Shown here: positions 24,391 through 33,478 of the stretch, in pieces
Layout of the letters: each line of letters opens with the position of its first letter
Numbering within the stretch: the stretch's first letter is position 1
Assembly (NCBI GenBank): GCA_964626755.1
Contig: CAZVGO010000049.1
Span: 57,955-121,954 of the forward strand
Direction: 5' to 3'
From: JACDAV01 sp964626755
GTDB lineage: Bacteria > Chloroflexota > Limnocylindria > Limnocylindrales > CSP1-4
Length of the DNA: 64,000 nt
Made by a program: the position numbers and the translations under genes
The notes under the pieces: generated by a model
Seen by the model: only the letters and a program-made list of their open reading frames with translations
What the model was told of the DNA's origin: nothing
The model's database searches: none

Positions 24391-25265
24391 CAGTCGGCCC
24401 CCCGACCGCGCTCGAGCAGCCGGACGTTCACGACAGAGAAGGCGAGGGTCAGGACGAGCAGGACGATCGCGATCGCCGACGCGTAGCCGGCATGCGACAG
24501 CACGAACGCCTGCTTCCACAGGTAGAACACGACCGTCACGCCGCTGTCGAGGACCCCGCCCGTGCGGTTCGTCAACACGTAGATCTCGTCGAAGACCTTG
24601 AGGGCCGCGAGGCTGGAGATGACCGCCACGAACACGATCTGGGGACGCAGGCCGGGCAGGCTGACGTGCCAGTGCTTCTGGAAGTCGTTACAGCCGTCGA
24701 TCCGGGCCGCGTCGTAGAGCTCCTCGGAGATGTTCTGCAGACCGGCCAGGAAGATCACGGCGTAGTAGCCGACTCCCGCCCAGATCGTCAGCATGATCGC
24801 GATCGGCAGGATGAGCGACGGCTCAGTGAGCCATTGGATGGGCTCGTCGATTACGCCACCCCACAGCAGGACGCCGTTGAGGAACCCGTTCCGGTCGAAC
24901 AGCCAGCGCCACGAGATCCCGATCGCGATGCTGCCGCTGACCGCCGGGATGTAGTACAGGGCCCGGAAGACGTGGATGCCGCGCAGCTCGCGGTTGACGA
25001 TGATCGCCAGCGCGATCGACAGGATGATCAGCGTCGGCGTCGCGACCAGGTAGATGACCGAGTTGCCGAGCGCCTTCCAGAACGTCGGGTCGGCGACGAG
25101 GCGCTCGTAGTTCTCGAGCCCGACCCAGACCGGGGGCCGGACGATGTCGTAGTCGGTGAAGCTGTAGTAGACGACGCTGAGGATCGGATAGAGAACGAAG
25201 ATCCCGATCAGGATCAGCGCCGGCGCGAGGAAGAGGTACGGGGCCGCCGTGAGCTTTCTGGTCAT
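24390..25265 (-). CDS. Sugar ABC transporter permease (MalF/NgcF type)
   Basis: 291 aa, inner membrane. Six helices from PYLFLAPALILIGIFVLYPI; EAA loop ELYDAARIDGCNDFQKHWHV with following SLPGLRP. The family signature YYSFTDYDI at the end of helix 1 is present. It lies 63 bases after the binding-protein gene, separated by a perfect hairpin that probably lowers permease expression relative to the binding protein. Confidence 0.92.
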   Translation of the reverse strand: MTRKLTAAPYLFLAPALILIGIFVLYPILSVVYYSFTDYDIVRPPVWVGLENYERLVADPTFWKALGNSVIYLVATPTLIILSIALAIIVNRELRGIHVFRALYYIPAVSGSIAIGISWRWLFDRNGFLNGVLLWGGVIDEPIQWLTEPSLILPIAIMLTIWAGVGYYAVIFLAGLQNISEELYDAARIDGCNDFQKHWHVSLPGLRPQIVFVAVISSLAALKVFDEIYVLTNRTGGVLDSGVTVVFYLWKQAFVLSHAGYASAIAIVLLVLTLAFSVVNVRLLERGRGAD

Positions 25266-25288
25266 CGGTCTCCCCGATTACCCCGATG

Positions 25289-25313
25289 TGGCCCTCCCGG
25301 ATGGGGAGGGCCA
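25289..25313 (-). terminator. Intercistronic stem-loop after the binding-protein gene
   Basis: Perfect 10-bp stem TGGCCCTCCC / GGGAGGGCCA with 5-base loop between the amino-sugar binding-protein gene and its first permease. Without a T-tract it more likely stabilises the upstream mRNA or attenuates transcription than ends it. Confidence 0.6.
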
Positions 25314-25328
25314 GCATCAAGGTTTGCG

Positions 25329-26711
25329 CTAGAGCGCGTTTGCCTCAGCGACGGCATCGGACAACGCCTTCTGCGGATCGACGTTGTTGAAGATCGCCGA
25401 TTCGACGGCCTTGCGGACGATCTCATTGACGTCCGCCTTGTTCGGAACCGTGGGAACGATGTCCGCCAGCTTCGACACGATGTCGCGGGCAATCGGCTTC
25501 GCGCTGTCCTCGATCGCGACCGGCGCCGCGGCGAAGAACGGATCGTCGTACGACGCCGGAGTCGACGGATAGATCGCCACGATCTTCGAGAACTCGAGCA
25601 TGCTCTGCGGGTTCGTGAAGAACTGGGCGAGCGCGATCGAGGCGTTCGGGTACTGGGTGTCCTTCTTCACCGAGATGCTCATCAGGCCCTTGCCGACGAC
25701 GCCGGACTTGCCGACCGGCGCCTGGACCGCGCCGAGGTACCCGTACAGGCCAGGGTTGTTGGCGCGGACCTCGCGGATGAGGTTCGGTCCCGTCATGTAG
25801 AAGGGCGCCTCGCCGGATGTGAACAGGTCGAGCCCGACCCGGTCGTCGCCGAGCAGCGCGCTCCGGTCGACCGTGCCGGCCTTGACCATGTCGACGTACA
25901 TCTTCAGCCAGGTCACGGCCGCGGGTGAGTCGAACGTGAACTTCCCGTCGTCGCCGATGATGTCGACGTCGCCCTCGTAGACCATCTGGGCCAGGAGGTC
26001 GTTGACCGTCAGGCGGATGTCACACAGCTTGCCGGTCGTGTCCTTGATCGTCTGGCACAGCGCCGGCAGGCCATCGGTCGTCTTCGGGAAGTCCTCGACC
26101 TTCAGCCCGGCGCCGCCCTCGAACGCAGGCGGATCGGATCCGGCAACCGGTGTGCCGGTGTAGATCTGGGTGTTGATCAGGGCGACGGACAGCCCCTGGT
26201 ACCACGGGAACTGGAAGTTCTGGCCGTCGACGAGCTGCTGGTTCCACAGCCCCTCGAAGTAGACGTCCTTGATCGACTGGTCGACCTTGTCGTTCAGCCC
26301 CAGCAGGAGGCCGCGGGTCGCGTAGTCGCTCACCCAGCCTTCGCTGACGGACAGGTTGATGACGTCCGGCGCGCTGTTCGCTGCGAACGAGTTGTCGAGA
26401 TCTTCCTGGAACGTCGCCTGGTGGTCCTCCCAGTCGACCGTGACGCCGGGGTACGCCTCGTTGAATCGGGCGATCGTGTCCTTGATGTACTGGTCGAAGG
26501 TCGGCGACAGGAAGAACGTCCAGAAGCCGATCTCCGCGCCCGCCTCGACCCCGGCGATGACCGCCTCCGGGTGGGCCGCCGTCGGGGACGACGGCGCGGG
26601 CAGCGAGCCCGCTGGGGTGGTGGCGCTCGAGGACGGGCTCGCCGCCGGCGTGCACGCACCGATCGCGAGCACCAACGCGACCAGTAGCCCTGTCAGTTGC
26701 TTGACTCTCAC
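25329..26711 (-). CDS. Sugar ABC transporter substrate-binding lipoprotein (amino-sugar operon)
   Basis: 460 aa, exported lipoprotein: signal peptide with lipobox LAIGAC (C20), then an Ala/Ser/Pro/Thr linker to about residue 50. The mature part is a family 1 solute-binding protein (MalE/NgcE type): TFDQYIKDTIARFNEAYPGV, PDVINLSVSEGWVSDYATRG, ALINTQIY, GEAPFYMTGPN. GTG 26711 follows AGGAGG at about 10 bases. Clustering with nagZ, nagA and nagB-II suggests it binds N-acetylglucosamine or chito-oligosaccharides. Confidence 0.92.
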   Translation of the reverse strand: MRVKQLTGLLVALVLAIGACTPAASPSSSATTPAGSLPAPSSPTAAHPEAVIAGVEAGAEIGFWTFFLSPTFDQYIKDTIARFNEAYPGVTVDWEDHQATFQEDLDNSFAANSAPDVINLSVSEGWVSDYATRGLLLGLNDKVDQSIKDVYFEGLWNQQLVDGQNFQFPWYQGLSVALINTQIYTGTPVAGSDPPAFEGGAGLKVEDFPKTTDGLPALCQTIKDTTGKLCDIRLTVNDLLAQMVYEGDVDIIGDDGKFTFDSPAAVTWLKMYVDMVKAGTVDRSALLGDDRVGLDLFTSGEAPFYMTGPNLIREVRANNPGLYGYLGAVQAPVGKSGVVGKGLMSISVKKDTQYPNASIALAQFFTNPQSMLEFSKIVAIYPSTPASYDDPFFAAAPVAIEDSAKPIARDIVSKLADIVPTVPNKADVNEIVRKAVESAIFNNVDPQKALSDAVAEANAL

Positions 26712-26820
26712 CTTGGATCCCTCCTTGTCGATGGGACGATTGACCTGCCGGGATGCATCCGCATTCGCCTGTTCCTCCTCCTCGTGGACCCGGTTGACGG
26801 CACTCCCCCGCCCTTCTTCT

Positions 26821-27837
26821 CTACGCGTCGCCCACCTCCCTTCCCGCGACCGGCGAAGGCCGGTCGCCGGAAGCCGCGGATCGGGCCAGGGCTACTGCGC
26901 CCCAGACCCCGGCCTCCGATCCCGCGGGCAGCAGGTGGACAACGCCGGGCCGCAGGACCTCCCGGGCGAGGGCGGATGCCTCGCGCAGGCGGTCGAGGGC
27001 TCGGAGGATCGGGTCGAGAAAGGCGTCGCCGGCCCCGGCGACACCGCCGCCGATGGCCACGACCTCCACGTCATAGGCCATGACCAGCAGATGAACGGCG
27101 CGCGCGATGTGGGCCCCGACGTCCGCGGCGATCTCGGTCGCGACGGGGTCACCCGCCGCGGCGGCCTCGTAGACCTCGGCGGCCGTGACGTCGCCCCCTG
27201 CCGGCAGCTTCGATGGCCGGCCCGCGCGCAGCACCGAGGCGGCACGCCGGGCGACAGCGGGTCCGGCGGCGAGAACCTCGAGGCACCCGCGCAGGCCGCA
27301 CGGGCAGGCGGGTCCGGCCGGGTCAACGACGATGTGGCCCACCTCGCCCGCGAGGCCACGTGCCCCACGGTGGAGCCGGCCGTCAAGGACGAGTCCCGCG
27401 GCGATCCCGGTCCCGATGCTCAGGTACGCGAGGTCGGCGACATCTCCGAGCACGCGCCGCTCGTACAGGCCGGCGGCCGCCGCGCGGACGTCGTTCTCGA
27501 GGCGGACCGGCGCGCCGAGTCGAGCCTCGACCTGCGGCCCGAGCGGCAGCTCGTTCCAGCCGAGGTTGACCGCGAGAGAGACCGTGCCGGAGACGGGGTC
27601 GACCCTGCCGGGGACACCGATGCCGACGGCCCCCACCCGGTCGAGGCCGACGCCGGCATCGCCGAGCGCGGCGGCGACCGCACCGACGACGACCTCGGCG
27701 GCGCGGTCCGGCGAGCCGACGGCGGTCGGCAGGGTGAATCGGCCGCAGACATTCAGGGCCGCGTCGGCGACGAGTACCGCGATCTTGCTGCCACCGACGT
27801 CGACGCCGACGAGCAGGTCGGCATTCTCGTGGGTCAT
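26821..27837 (-). CDS. ROK-family sugar kinase (probable N-acetylglucosamine kinase)
   Basis: 338 aa, cytosolic. ATP site LVGVDVGGSKIAVLVADAA at the N-terminus; GIGVPGRVDPVSGTVSLAVN; sugar-binding LENDVRAAAAGLY; ROK zinc motif GEVGHIVVDPAGPACPCGLR then GCLEVLA. It would phosphorylate N-acetylglucosamine (or glucose) released by NagZ, giving the NagA substrate. ATG 27837 overlaps the stop of the ROK repressor gene (ATGA). The absence of a helix-turn-helix separates it from its regulatory neighbour. NagK versus glucokinase cannot be decided by sequence alone; the operon favours NagK. Confidence 0.87.
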   Translation of the reverse strand: MTHENADLLVGVDVGGSKIAVLVADAALNVCGRFTLPTAVGSPDRAAEVVVGAVAAALGDAGVGLDRVGAVGIGVPGRVDPVSGTVSLAVNLGWNELPLGPQVEARLGAPVRLENDVRAAAAGLYERRVLGDVADLAYLSIGTGIAAGLVLDGRLHRGARGLAGEVGHIVVDPAGPACPCGLRGCLEVLAAGPAVARRAASVLRAGRPSKLPAGGDVTAAEVYEAAAAGDPVATEIAADVGAHIARAVHLLVMAYDVEVVAIGGGVAGAGDAFLDPILRALDRLREASALAREVLRPGVVHLLPAGSEAGVWGAVALARSAASGDRPSPVAGREVGDA

Positions 27838-29036
27838 CGCGTGTGGCTCAGGCCCAGCTCGCGGGTGATCAGGAGGGCCGATGCACCGAGGATCACGACG
27901 TTCGGCGCGAGCCGGCCGAACTCGATCTCGGTCTCGCCGCTCAACAGGCCAAGCGACCTGCGGCGCGCCTCGTCGGCGACGGCCTCGAGCCACTCATCAC
28001 CGAACGCGGTGACGGGACCGTCGAGCACGATCCGGTGGATGTTGAGGGCGCCGATGAGACCGGCGATCGCCCGGCCCAGGAAGCGCGCGGCCTCCAGAGC
28101 GGCCGTCCGTGCGGCCGCGTCGCCGTCGGCGAAGGAGCGCACGACATCGTCGATCGTGAGCTCGCGTTCGGCCGCCACGCCGGCGAGCGGCGTCCCGAGC
28201 TGGACCGCGAGGCTCGTGGCTCGAGCGGCGATCGCCCGGCTGCTGGCCACGGTCTCGAGGCAGCCGAATCGGCCGCACCGGCAGGCGGCGCCGTCGTCGA
28301 CGACGGCGACATGGCCGATCTCCCCCGCCCCGAACCCGTCGCCCTGGAAGAGCGATCCATTCAGAACGAGGCCCGCGCCGATTCCGCGGCCCAGCTTGAC
28401 CGTGATCAGGTTCGGCCGGCGCCGGCCGTCCGCCCCGAACGTGTACTCGGCGAGGGCCGCCGCCTGGCTGTCATTGGCAACGTTGGCCGGCAGGCCGTAC
28501 CGCTCGGTGAGGAGGTTACCGAGCGGCAGGTCCTGCCAGTCGAGATTGACGGCCCAGCGGATGGTTCCCGTGCGTGTATCGACGAGGCCGGGCGTCCCGA
28601 CCCCGATGCCGAGCGGCGCCGCGTCGGCCTCGCCCATCAGCTCGTCGACGAGACCGAAGACGAGGGCGAGCGCGTCGTCGCCGTTGCGGCCCTCGACCGG
28701 CAGCTCGACCACGCGCCTGATCTCGCCGCGCAGGTTCACGAGGGCGCCCGCAAACCTGCCTTCCCCGAGGTCCAGGCCGATGACCTGGCGCGCGTCGCCG
28801 ACGAAGCTGAGGAGGATCGGCGCCTTGCCGCCGCTCGACGGCCCGCGACCCACCTCTTCGACCATGCCGTCAGCGAGGAGGTCGGCGACGACGTCCGAGA
28901 CCGTGGTCCGCGTCAGGCCGGTGCTGCGGGCAACCTCGGCTCGACTGATCGGCCCGAAGTCGTAGACGGTCCGCAGGACGAGCCGATGATTGTGCTGGCG
29001 GGTCTGGGCGTGTGTCGCCTTCGCCGGGAGTGGCAT
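27834..29036 (-). CDS. ROK-family transcriptional regulator (NagC/XylR type)
   Basis: 400 aa. N-terminal winged helix: LRTVYDFGPISRAEVARSTG then LTRTTVSDVVADLLADGMVE; the rest is a ROK sugar-kinase-like domain with VIGLDLGEGRFAGALVNL, a NANDSQAAALAEY sugar loop and zinc ligands in GEIGHVAVVDDGAACRCGRF and GCLE. It probably senses N-acetylglucosamine or its 6-phosphate. ATG 29036 has GAGGGCCAG upstream. It heads the eight-gene operon; two inverted repeats in its leader (29078-29098, 29124-29144) are probable binding sites. Confidence 0.88.
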   Translation of the reverse strand: MPLPAKATHAQTRQHNHRLVLRTVYDFGPISRAEVARSTGLTRTTVSDVVADLLADGMVEEVGRGPSSGGKAPILLSFVGDARQVIGLDLGEGRFAGALVNLRGEIRRVVELPVEGRNGDDALALVFGLVDELMGEADAAPLGIGVGTPGLVDTRTGTIRWAVNLDWQDLPLGNLLTERYGLPANVANDSQAAALAEYTFGADGRRRPNLITVKLGRGIGAGLVLNGSLFQGDGFGAGEIGHVAVVDDGAACRCGRFGCLETVASSRAIAARATSLAVQLGTPLAGVAAERELTIDDVVRSFADGDAAARTAALEAARFLGRAIAGLIGALNIHRIVLDGPVTAFGDEWLEAVADEARRRSLGLLSGETEIEFGRLAPNVVILGASALLITRELGLSHTR

Positions 29037-29077
29037 CTGGCCCTCGAAGATGCCCGCGTCGCGTGGCGGTCATCGAC

Positions 29078-29098
29078 TTTGCCAATCGACTGGACAAA
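29078..29098. promoter_or_regulatory. Candidate ROK operator 1
   Basis: TTTGCC-N9-GACAAA, 21 bases, in the leader of the amino-sugar operon. It has the same half-sites and spacing as operator 2, with centres 46 bases apart. Confidence 0.5.
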
Positions 29099-29123
29099 CG
29101 CGAAGGTGAGCCATCGTCGGATG

Positions 29124-29144
29124 TTTGTCAAGAGCGTGGACAAA
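29124..29144. promoter_or_regulatory. Candidate ROK operator 2 with -35 hexamer
   Basis: Perfect inverted repeat TTTGTC-N9-GACAAA. On the minus strand a consensus TTGACA (-35) lies inside it at 29131-29126, so binding would occlude the promoter of the amino-sugar operon. Confidence 0.55.
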
Positions 29145-29269
29145 GATTCCGCCCGGAGCCAGATGCGTGCAGGGGCGCAACCGACTGGAGCGTGGCGCTA
29201 CGATTCGCCCTACGCTGAAGACCCAGTGGCGACGTGCGTCACCGGCTGGCCCCAAGCACGGAGACCCGG

Positions 29270-30199
29270 ATGCCCGGAGACGCCGACGATCTCGCCCTCC
29301 TGACCGAGCTGGAGCCCGAAGCGGCCCGGCTCTACGACCGCCATGCGCGAGTCGCCCAGGAGTGGTTCCCCCACGACTACATCCCCTACCGGCTCGGTCG
29401 CGACTTCGACAAGGAGCCCTGGACGCCAGACCAGCCGCGGCTCACCGGTGTCGCCCAGACGGCGTTCGAGGTCAACCTCCTGACGGAGGACAACCTCCCC
29501 TCGTACCACCGGCTCATCCACGGGATGTTCGGGCGGGGCGACGGTGCGTGGATCAACTGGATCGGGCGATGGACGGCCGAGGAGGGTCGCCACGCGATCG
29601 TCCTCCGCGACTACCTGACGGTGACCCGGAACCTCGACCCGATCGCACTCGAGCGGGGCCGGATGACCCAGCTCCAGCAGGGCTACGACCGCGACAGCAT
29701 CGACACCCTGCGCGGCCTCGCGTACGTCGCGTTCCAGGAGCTCGCGACCCGGATCTCGCATCGAAACACGGGCCGCTACTCGGACGACCCGGTCGCCGAC
29801 CGGATCATGACCAGGATCGCGGCCGACGAGAACCTCCACATGGTCTTCTACCGCGACATCCTCGGTGCCGCCCTGAAGATCCAGCCGTCGCGCGCAGTCC
29901 GCGCGATCGTCGACGAGGTGCTTGCCTTCCAGATGCCGGGTGCCGGCATCCCGGGATTCCTGCGCAAGGCCGCCACGATCGCCAAGGCCGGCATCTACGA
30001 TTTGCGCATTCATCGCGAGGATGTCCTGGTGCCGCTCATCCAGCACTGGCGGATCTTCGAGCTGACCGGGCTGGACGGCGCGGCCGAGCAAGCCCGCCGC
30101 CGGCTTGCCGAGCACCTCGAGCAGCTCGATGGCGCCGCGCGAAGGTTCGAGGCGAAGCTCGCCGGCTCACCCGTGCCGAGGATCGGCGCCGCCGGCTGA
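29270..30199 (+). CDS. Acyl-ACP desaturase (diiron, DesA type)
   Basis: 309 aa, soluble. Four-helix diiron protein: LLTEDNLPSYHRLIHGMFGR, WTAEEGRHAIVLRDYL (ExxH pair), FQELATRISHRNTGRY, ADENLHMVFYRDIL (second ExxH pair). This is the plant-type/mycobacterial stearoyl-ACP desaturase family, which inserts a double bond into acyl-ACP using O2 and reduced ferredoxin. ATG 29270 has GGAGACCCGG upstream; GTG 29234 would only add a low-complexity leader. It is divergent from the amino-sugar operon and probably unrelated to it. Confidence 0.9.
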   Translation: MPGDADDLALLTELEPEAARLYDRHARVAQEWFPHDYIPYRLGRDFDKEPWTPDQPRLTGVAQTAFEVNLLTEDNLPSYHRLIHGMFGRGDGAWINWIGRWTAEEGRHAIVLRDYLTVTRNLDPIALERGRMTQLQQGYDRDSIDTLRGLAYVAFQELATRISHRNTGRYSDDPVADRIMTRIAADENLHMVFYRDILGAALKIQPSRAVRAIVDEVLAFQMPGAGIPGFLRKAATIAKAGIYDLRIHREDVLVPLIQHWRIFELTGLDGAAEQARRRLAEHLEQLDGAARRFEAKLAGSPVPRIGAAG

Positions 30200-30218
30200 C
30201 GCGGCAGGAAACCCCGGC

Positions 30219-31223
30219 CTATGAGCTCGCGCGCAACGCGATCTCGAGGCTGCGCAGGCCGTCCTTCGCGGTGACCTCCAAAGGCTCGTTGCGCACGATT
30301 GCCCCGACAAGGTTGGCCATCCCGGCCCGAACGGCTAGGCGATAGTCGTCCTGGCGGTGCGGCCTTTCCGCTACAAGGCCGTCGCCGAGCAGCGTTCGAA
30401 GTCTCTCGAGTCGTTCCGGTTCCGCCGTCCCCTCGACCTCGAGGCGGGTCGGGATCCAGCCCTCGATCGTCGCGTGGCCGTGCTCGAACCCGAGCCTGAT
30501 CGTGGTCCGCTCGGTCGCCGCCGTCCGGTTGAAGCTGTGGTAGAAGGTCGCCGCCATCGCGTCGCCGAAGCGAAGCAGGGCGCTGACGCGGTCGGCCCGC
30601 CCGTCAGGGCGGACCTGCGTGGCGCCCGAAACCTGGTCCGGCTCGCGCCCGCTGAAGGCGAGGCACAGGTCGATGAAATGGACGCCATGTTCGACGTGGA
30701 TCCCGCCGCTCAGAGTGGAGTCCCAGAACCAATGCTCCGGGGGCAGGTTCACCGACGATGCGAAGTTCTCCAGGGCAAACTGCTGCAGGCCTCCGAGCGC
30801 CCCGGAGCGCGTCAGCTCGATCGCGAGCCTGTGCAGCGGGTGATGACGCAGGACGTAATCGATCGATACGCGGACGCCAGCACGCTCGGCGGCGGCCAGC
30901 GCCGCACGTGCGCCTTCGAGCGACGTTGCCAGCGGCTTCTCGACGAAGACATGCTTCCCGCGTTCGGCAGCCTGTTCCGTGATCCGACCGTGGAGGTACG
31001 GCGGCGTCGCGACGTGCACGATGTCCACAGCCGGGTCGTCGAGGAGCGCCTCGAGCTCCGCGTAGGTCTTCGCCCCGGCCGGGCCGGCGATCGCCTCCGC
31101 GCGGCTTCGGTCTGCATCCATCACCGCGACAACCCGCGCGTCCGGCAGGCCCTCGAAGGCCGCGACGCAGAACACCGCGAACCGACCCGCGCCAACGATC
31201 CCGATGCCGAGCGGACGGCTCAT
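30219..31223 (-). CDS. Gfo/Idh/MocA-family oxidoreductase (glycan locus)
   Basis: 334 aa, cytosolic NAD(P)-dependent dehydrogenase. LGIGIVGAGRFAVFCVAAFE, EKP motif in GKHVFVEKPLATSLEGARAA, and C-terminal GGIHVEHGVHFIDLCLAFSG with the D-x-x-x-H-like catalytic region (here HGVHFIDL). ATG 31223 overlaps the preceding stop (ATGA). It is the last gene of the LacI-headed operon, so it probably acts on a sugar released by that locus. It differs from the two dehydrogenases at 17-19 kb. Confidence 0.88.
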   Translation of the reverse strand: MSRPLGIGIVGAGRFAVFCVAAFEGLPDARVVAVMDADRSRAEAIAGPAGAKTYAELEALLDDPAVDIVHVATPPYLHGRITEQAAERGKHVFVEKPLATSLEGARAALAAAERAGVRVSIDYVLRHHPLHRLAIELTRSGALGGLQQFALENFASSVNLPPEHWFWDSTLSGGIHVEHGVHFIDLCLAFSGREPDQVSGATQVRPDGRADRVSALLRFGDAMAATFYHSFNRTAATERTTIRLGFEHGHATIEGWIPTRLEVEGTAEPERLERLRTLLGDGLVAERPHRQDDYRLAVRAGMANLVGAIVRNEPLEVTAKDGLRSLEIALRASS

Positions 31224-33478
31224 TCGGCGACCTTCTCGAGGACGATCGTCCTCCAGTATCGTGCAGGCATCTCGATCGGGAGCCCGGCCTCGATCGCCTC
31301 CCGGTCGACGATGCCGTCCTGGGTGGACACCCGATACCGAGCGGCCGGGAGCGCGCGGGCCGTGAACCGAAACGTTCTCATCTCCGACGTCGGGTTGTAG
31401 GCGATGAAGCGACGATTGGGTGCCGGGAAGCCGCGGAGGGACCCGGGCTGCAGCAGGTCGACGTAGACGACGAGGATCTCGGGGTCGTCCGACCGTCCGA
31501 GCGCCTCGAACAGCAGGTACGCCCAGATCCCCTCCCCCGCGCCGTACACCTCCTTCCCGATCGAGCCGGTTCCCGGCAACTCGGTGGTCCCGAGGTTCTC
31601 GTAGGGGATCCACGGCGCCGCGGAGCCCTGCGAGCGGGGCAGGAGTGGATCGAAGAACGCAAGGCTGTGCACCCGGATGAGATTCATCACCTTGAGCATC
31701 AGCTCCGTGGGACCGCGGCCCGAGTGGAGGAGCTCGGTCCAGGGAAGGATCGCCTCGACGTTCTCCTTGAACGCCGGATAGAGCAGCGATGCGCAGGCCT
31801 CGAACATGCCCCGCACCGCATATCCGTTCCGCTCCGCTTCGGGATCCTCGTCCCAGTACACCATCCGCAGCTGGGCGCGGACGAACTCGTCGGCCAACGG
31901 ACCCATCAGGGCGTCGCCGGCGTCGGCGAGGCGCGCGGCCGCGGCCGCCGCGAATCCCAACTGGAGGGGTTCGTGGAAGGCGAGCTCGATTGGCTCTCGT
32001 CGCAGTGCGAGGAGGAGCCGCCGCGCGACGACGGATCCGCCCTCGTCCCCGAGCGCGCCGGCGAGAAGCGCGGCGTAGGCAAGGAGTCCGGAAACGCTCG
32101 CGTTCGGTGCCGCGCCAACGGCCTGCGGACCGTGCTCCGGCGAGAAGTTTGCGAACAGCGGCAGGCGATCACTGGTCGTCTCGGCCAGTCGCTCGGCGCC
32201 GCGGAGGCCGGCGACGGCCATGCGGCCGAGGGCGCCATCGGTCTCGACGAGTGCGACCCACGGCACCTTGATCAGGCCATTGAGGAGGAAATACCACGTG
32301 TCCGTCACCGCCTCCACGCCTTCTGTCGGATAGCGGTTCGAGATGTAGCCGGCCTCCGGGTGACCGAAACGATGGAGCGCCGCGCGGAGTCGGGTGGCGA
32401 GTCGCTGGGCATCGTCGCCGGGATGGAGCCGCAGGTACAGCAGGAGCGGCCCGACGACATCGGCGACCGTCATCAGCTCGAAGTGGCCGGGATCGTCATA
32501 GATGTGGATCGCGTCGCGGACGTACGCACGGAGCCCCAGGGCATCGTCCTCGCCGGCGGATCGGGCCGTGACCTGCACCTGGTCCGCGTCGAGGAGGTTC
32601 GAGACGGTTCCCGCGGCCACGCTCTCCCAGGTGACCGGACCGCTCGGCCACCGGCCGACGCCGTCGAGGGTATCGGCCAGGGTGTCGACGAGCCGGGCGC
32701 TGGCCGCCCACCCGTCCGGTGCGCTCTCGGCGCGACGCTGCCAGAGTCGCCAGCGAAAGGCGTGTCGCCCCGCGGGCAGGCTGAAGCGTGTGCTCGGAAC
32801 GAGGCCGATCCCGTACCGGCCCGGCGGGCGGTACTCGAAGATCTCCCGCAGCTCCATCGCGAGCAGGCGACCCGGCGCCCAGGCCATGGAGCCCGCATCG
32901 ACGTGGAACACCGTCTCGACGCCCGCCCGCGGGTCGAACAGGTACCCGGCTGGAACGGAGTTGCCGGCCAGTCCCTGCGTGTTCCGAACCGGTCCCGCCA
33001 CGAAGGACCTTCGCCAGGTGAGGTGCTGGCGGTCCGCCATCGTGGCGAGCGGCCCGAGCCAGACCACGATCGCCGGCGCCTCGGCGAGGGAGCCGGCGAG
33101 ATCGACGGTGGCCTCGAAGGCCAGGCCTCCACCGGCGCACGGCAGGACGGTGGCGGTCCAGGTGTAGCCAACCGGCGCTCCCTCGGGATCCCGACCCTGA
33201 CCCGCGCCGGACAGACTGAAGCCACCGGCAGCCTCCTCCACTGTCTCGGCCGCGAGATCGAGACCACCGCCCACCGGCACATTCGCGATCGATGCACCGG
33301 GCCACCGCTTGCCGGCCTCGTCGATCTCGGTGACGAAGCGATGGCGGCCGTCCGGGTCCCGCACGAAGCGCACCCGCAGCCGATCGCTCGCCAGCTCGAC
33401 GGCGTCGGTCCCGGGGCGCGCGGGCGGAGTCTTCAGTCCACTGCCTCCGCCGACGGTCGAGGAGGAAGCTTCCCCCAC
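31220..33478 (-). CDS. Large unassigned protein of the glycan locus, probable alpha/alpha-barrel enzyme
   Basis: About 752 aa; no signal peptide or membrane helix, so cytosolic. I do not recognise a named family. Residues about 30-290 look like a beta-sandwich (ATVLPCAGGGLAFEATVDLA; FRWRLWQRRAESAP); about 330-640 is helical with repeats of paired helices, aromatic-acidic motifs (ISNRYPTEGVEAVTDTWYFL; ANFSPEHGPQAVG) and the look of an (alpha/alpha)n glycosidase or lyase; a beta-rich tail ends MPARYWRTIVLEKVAE. Catalytic residues cannot be fixed. Start is uncertain: GTG 33478 is the first usual start, but CTG 33436 overlaps the DUF624 stop by 4 bases and has GGAGG 7 bases upstream. Located between DUF624 and a dehydrogenase gene. 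Confidence 0.75.
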   Translation of the reverse strand: MGEASSSTVGGGSGLKTPPARPGTDAVELASDRLRVRFVRDPDGRHRFVTEIDEAGKRWPGASIANVPVGGGLDLAAETVEEAAGGFSLSGAGQGRDPEGAPVGYTWTATVLPCAGGGLAFEATVDLAGSLAEAPAIVVWLGPLATMADRQHLTWRRSFVAGPVRNTQGLAGNSVPAGYLFDPRAGVETVFHVDAGSMAWAPGRLLAMELREIFEYRPPGRYGIGLVPSTRFSLPAGRHAFRWRLWQRRAESAPDGWAASARLVDTLADTLDGVGRWPSGPVTWESVAAGTVSNLLDADQVQVTARSAGEDDALGLRAYVRDAIHIYDDPGHFELMTVADVVGPLLLYLRLHPGDDAQRLATRLRAALHRFGHPEAGYISNRYPTEGVEAVTDTWYFLLNGLIKVPWVALVETDGALGRMAVAGLRGAERLAETTSDRLPLFANFSPEHGPQAVGAAPNASVSGLLAYAALLAGALGDEGGSVVARRLLLALRREPIELAFHEPLQLGFAAAAAARLADAGDALMGPLADEFVRAQLRMVYWDEDPEAERNGYAVRGMFEACASLLYPAFKENVEAILPWTELLHSGRGPTELMLKVMNLIRVHSLAFFDPLLPRSQGSAAPWIPYENLGTTELPGTGSIGKEVYGAGEGIWAYLLFEALGRSDDPEILVVYVDLLQPGSLRGFPAPNRRFIAYNPTSEMRTFRFTARALPAARYRVSTQDGIVDREAIEAGLPIEMPARYWRTIVLEKVAE

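Noticed and set aside
24492..28965. Very long plus-strand frames of 478-869 codons opposite the amino-sugar operon
   Set aside because: They run antisense to well-supported permease, binding-protein and ROK genes and have the His/Arg/Asp-rich bias of shadow frames.
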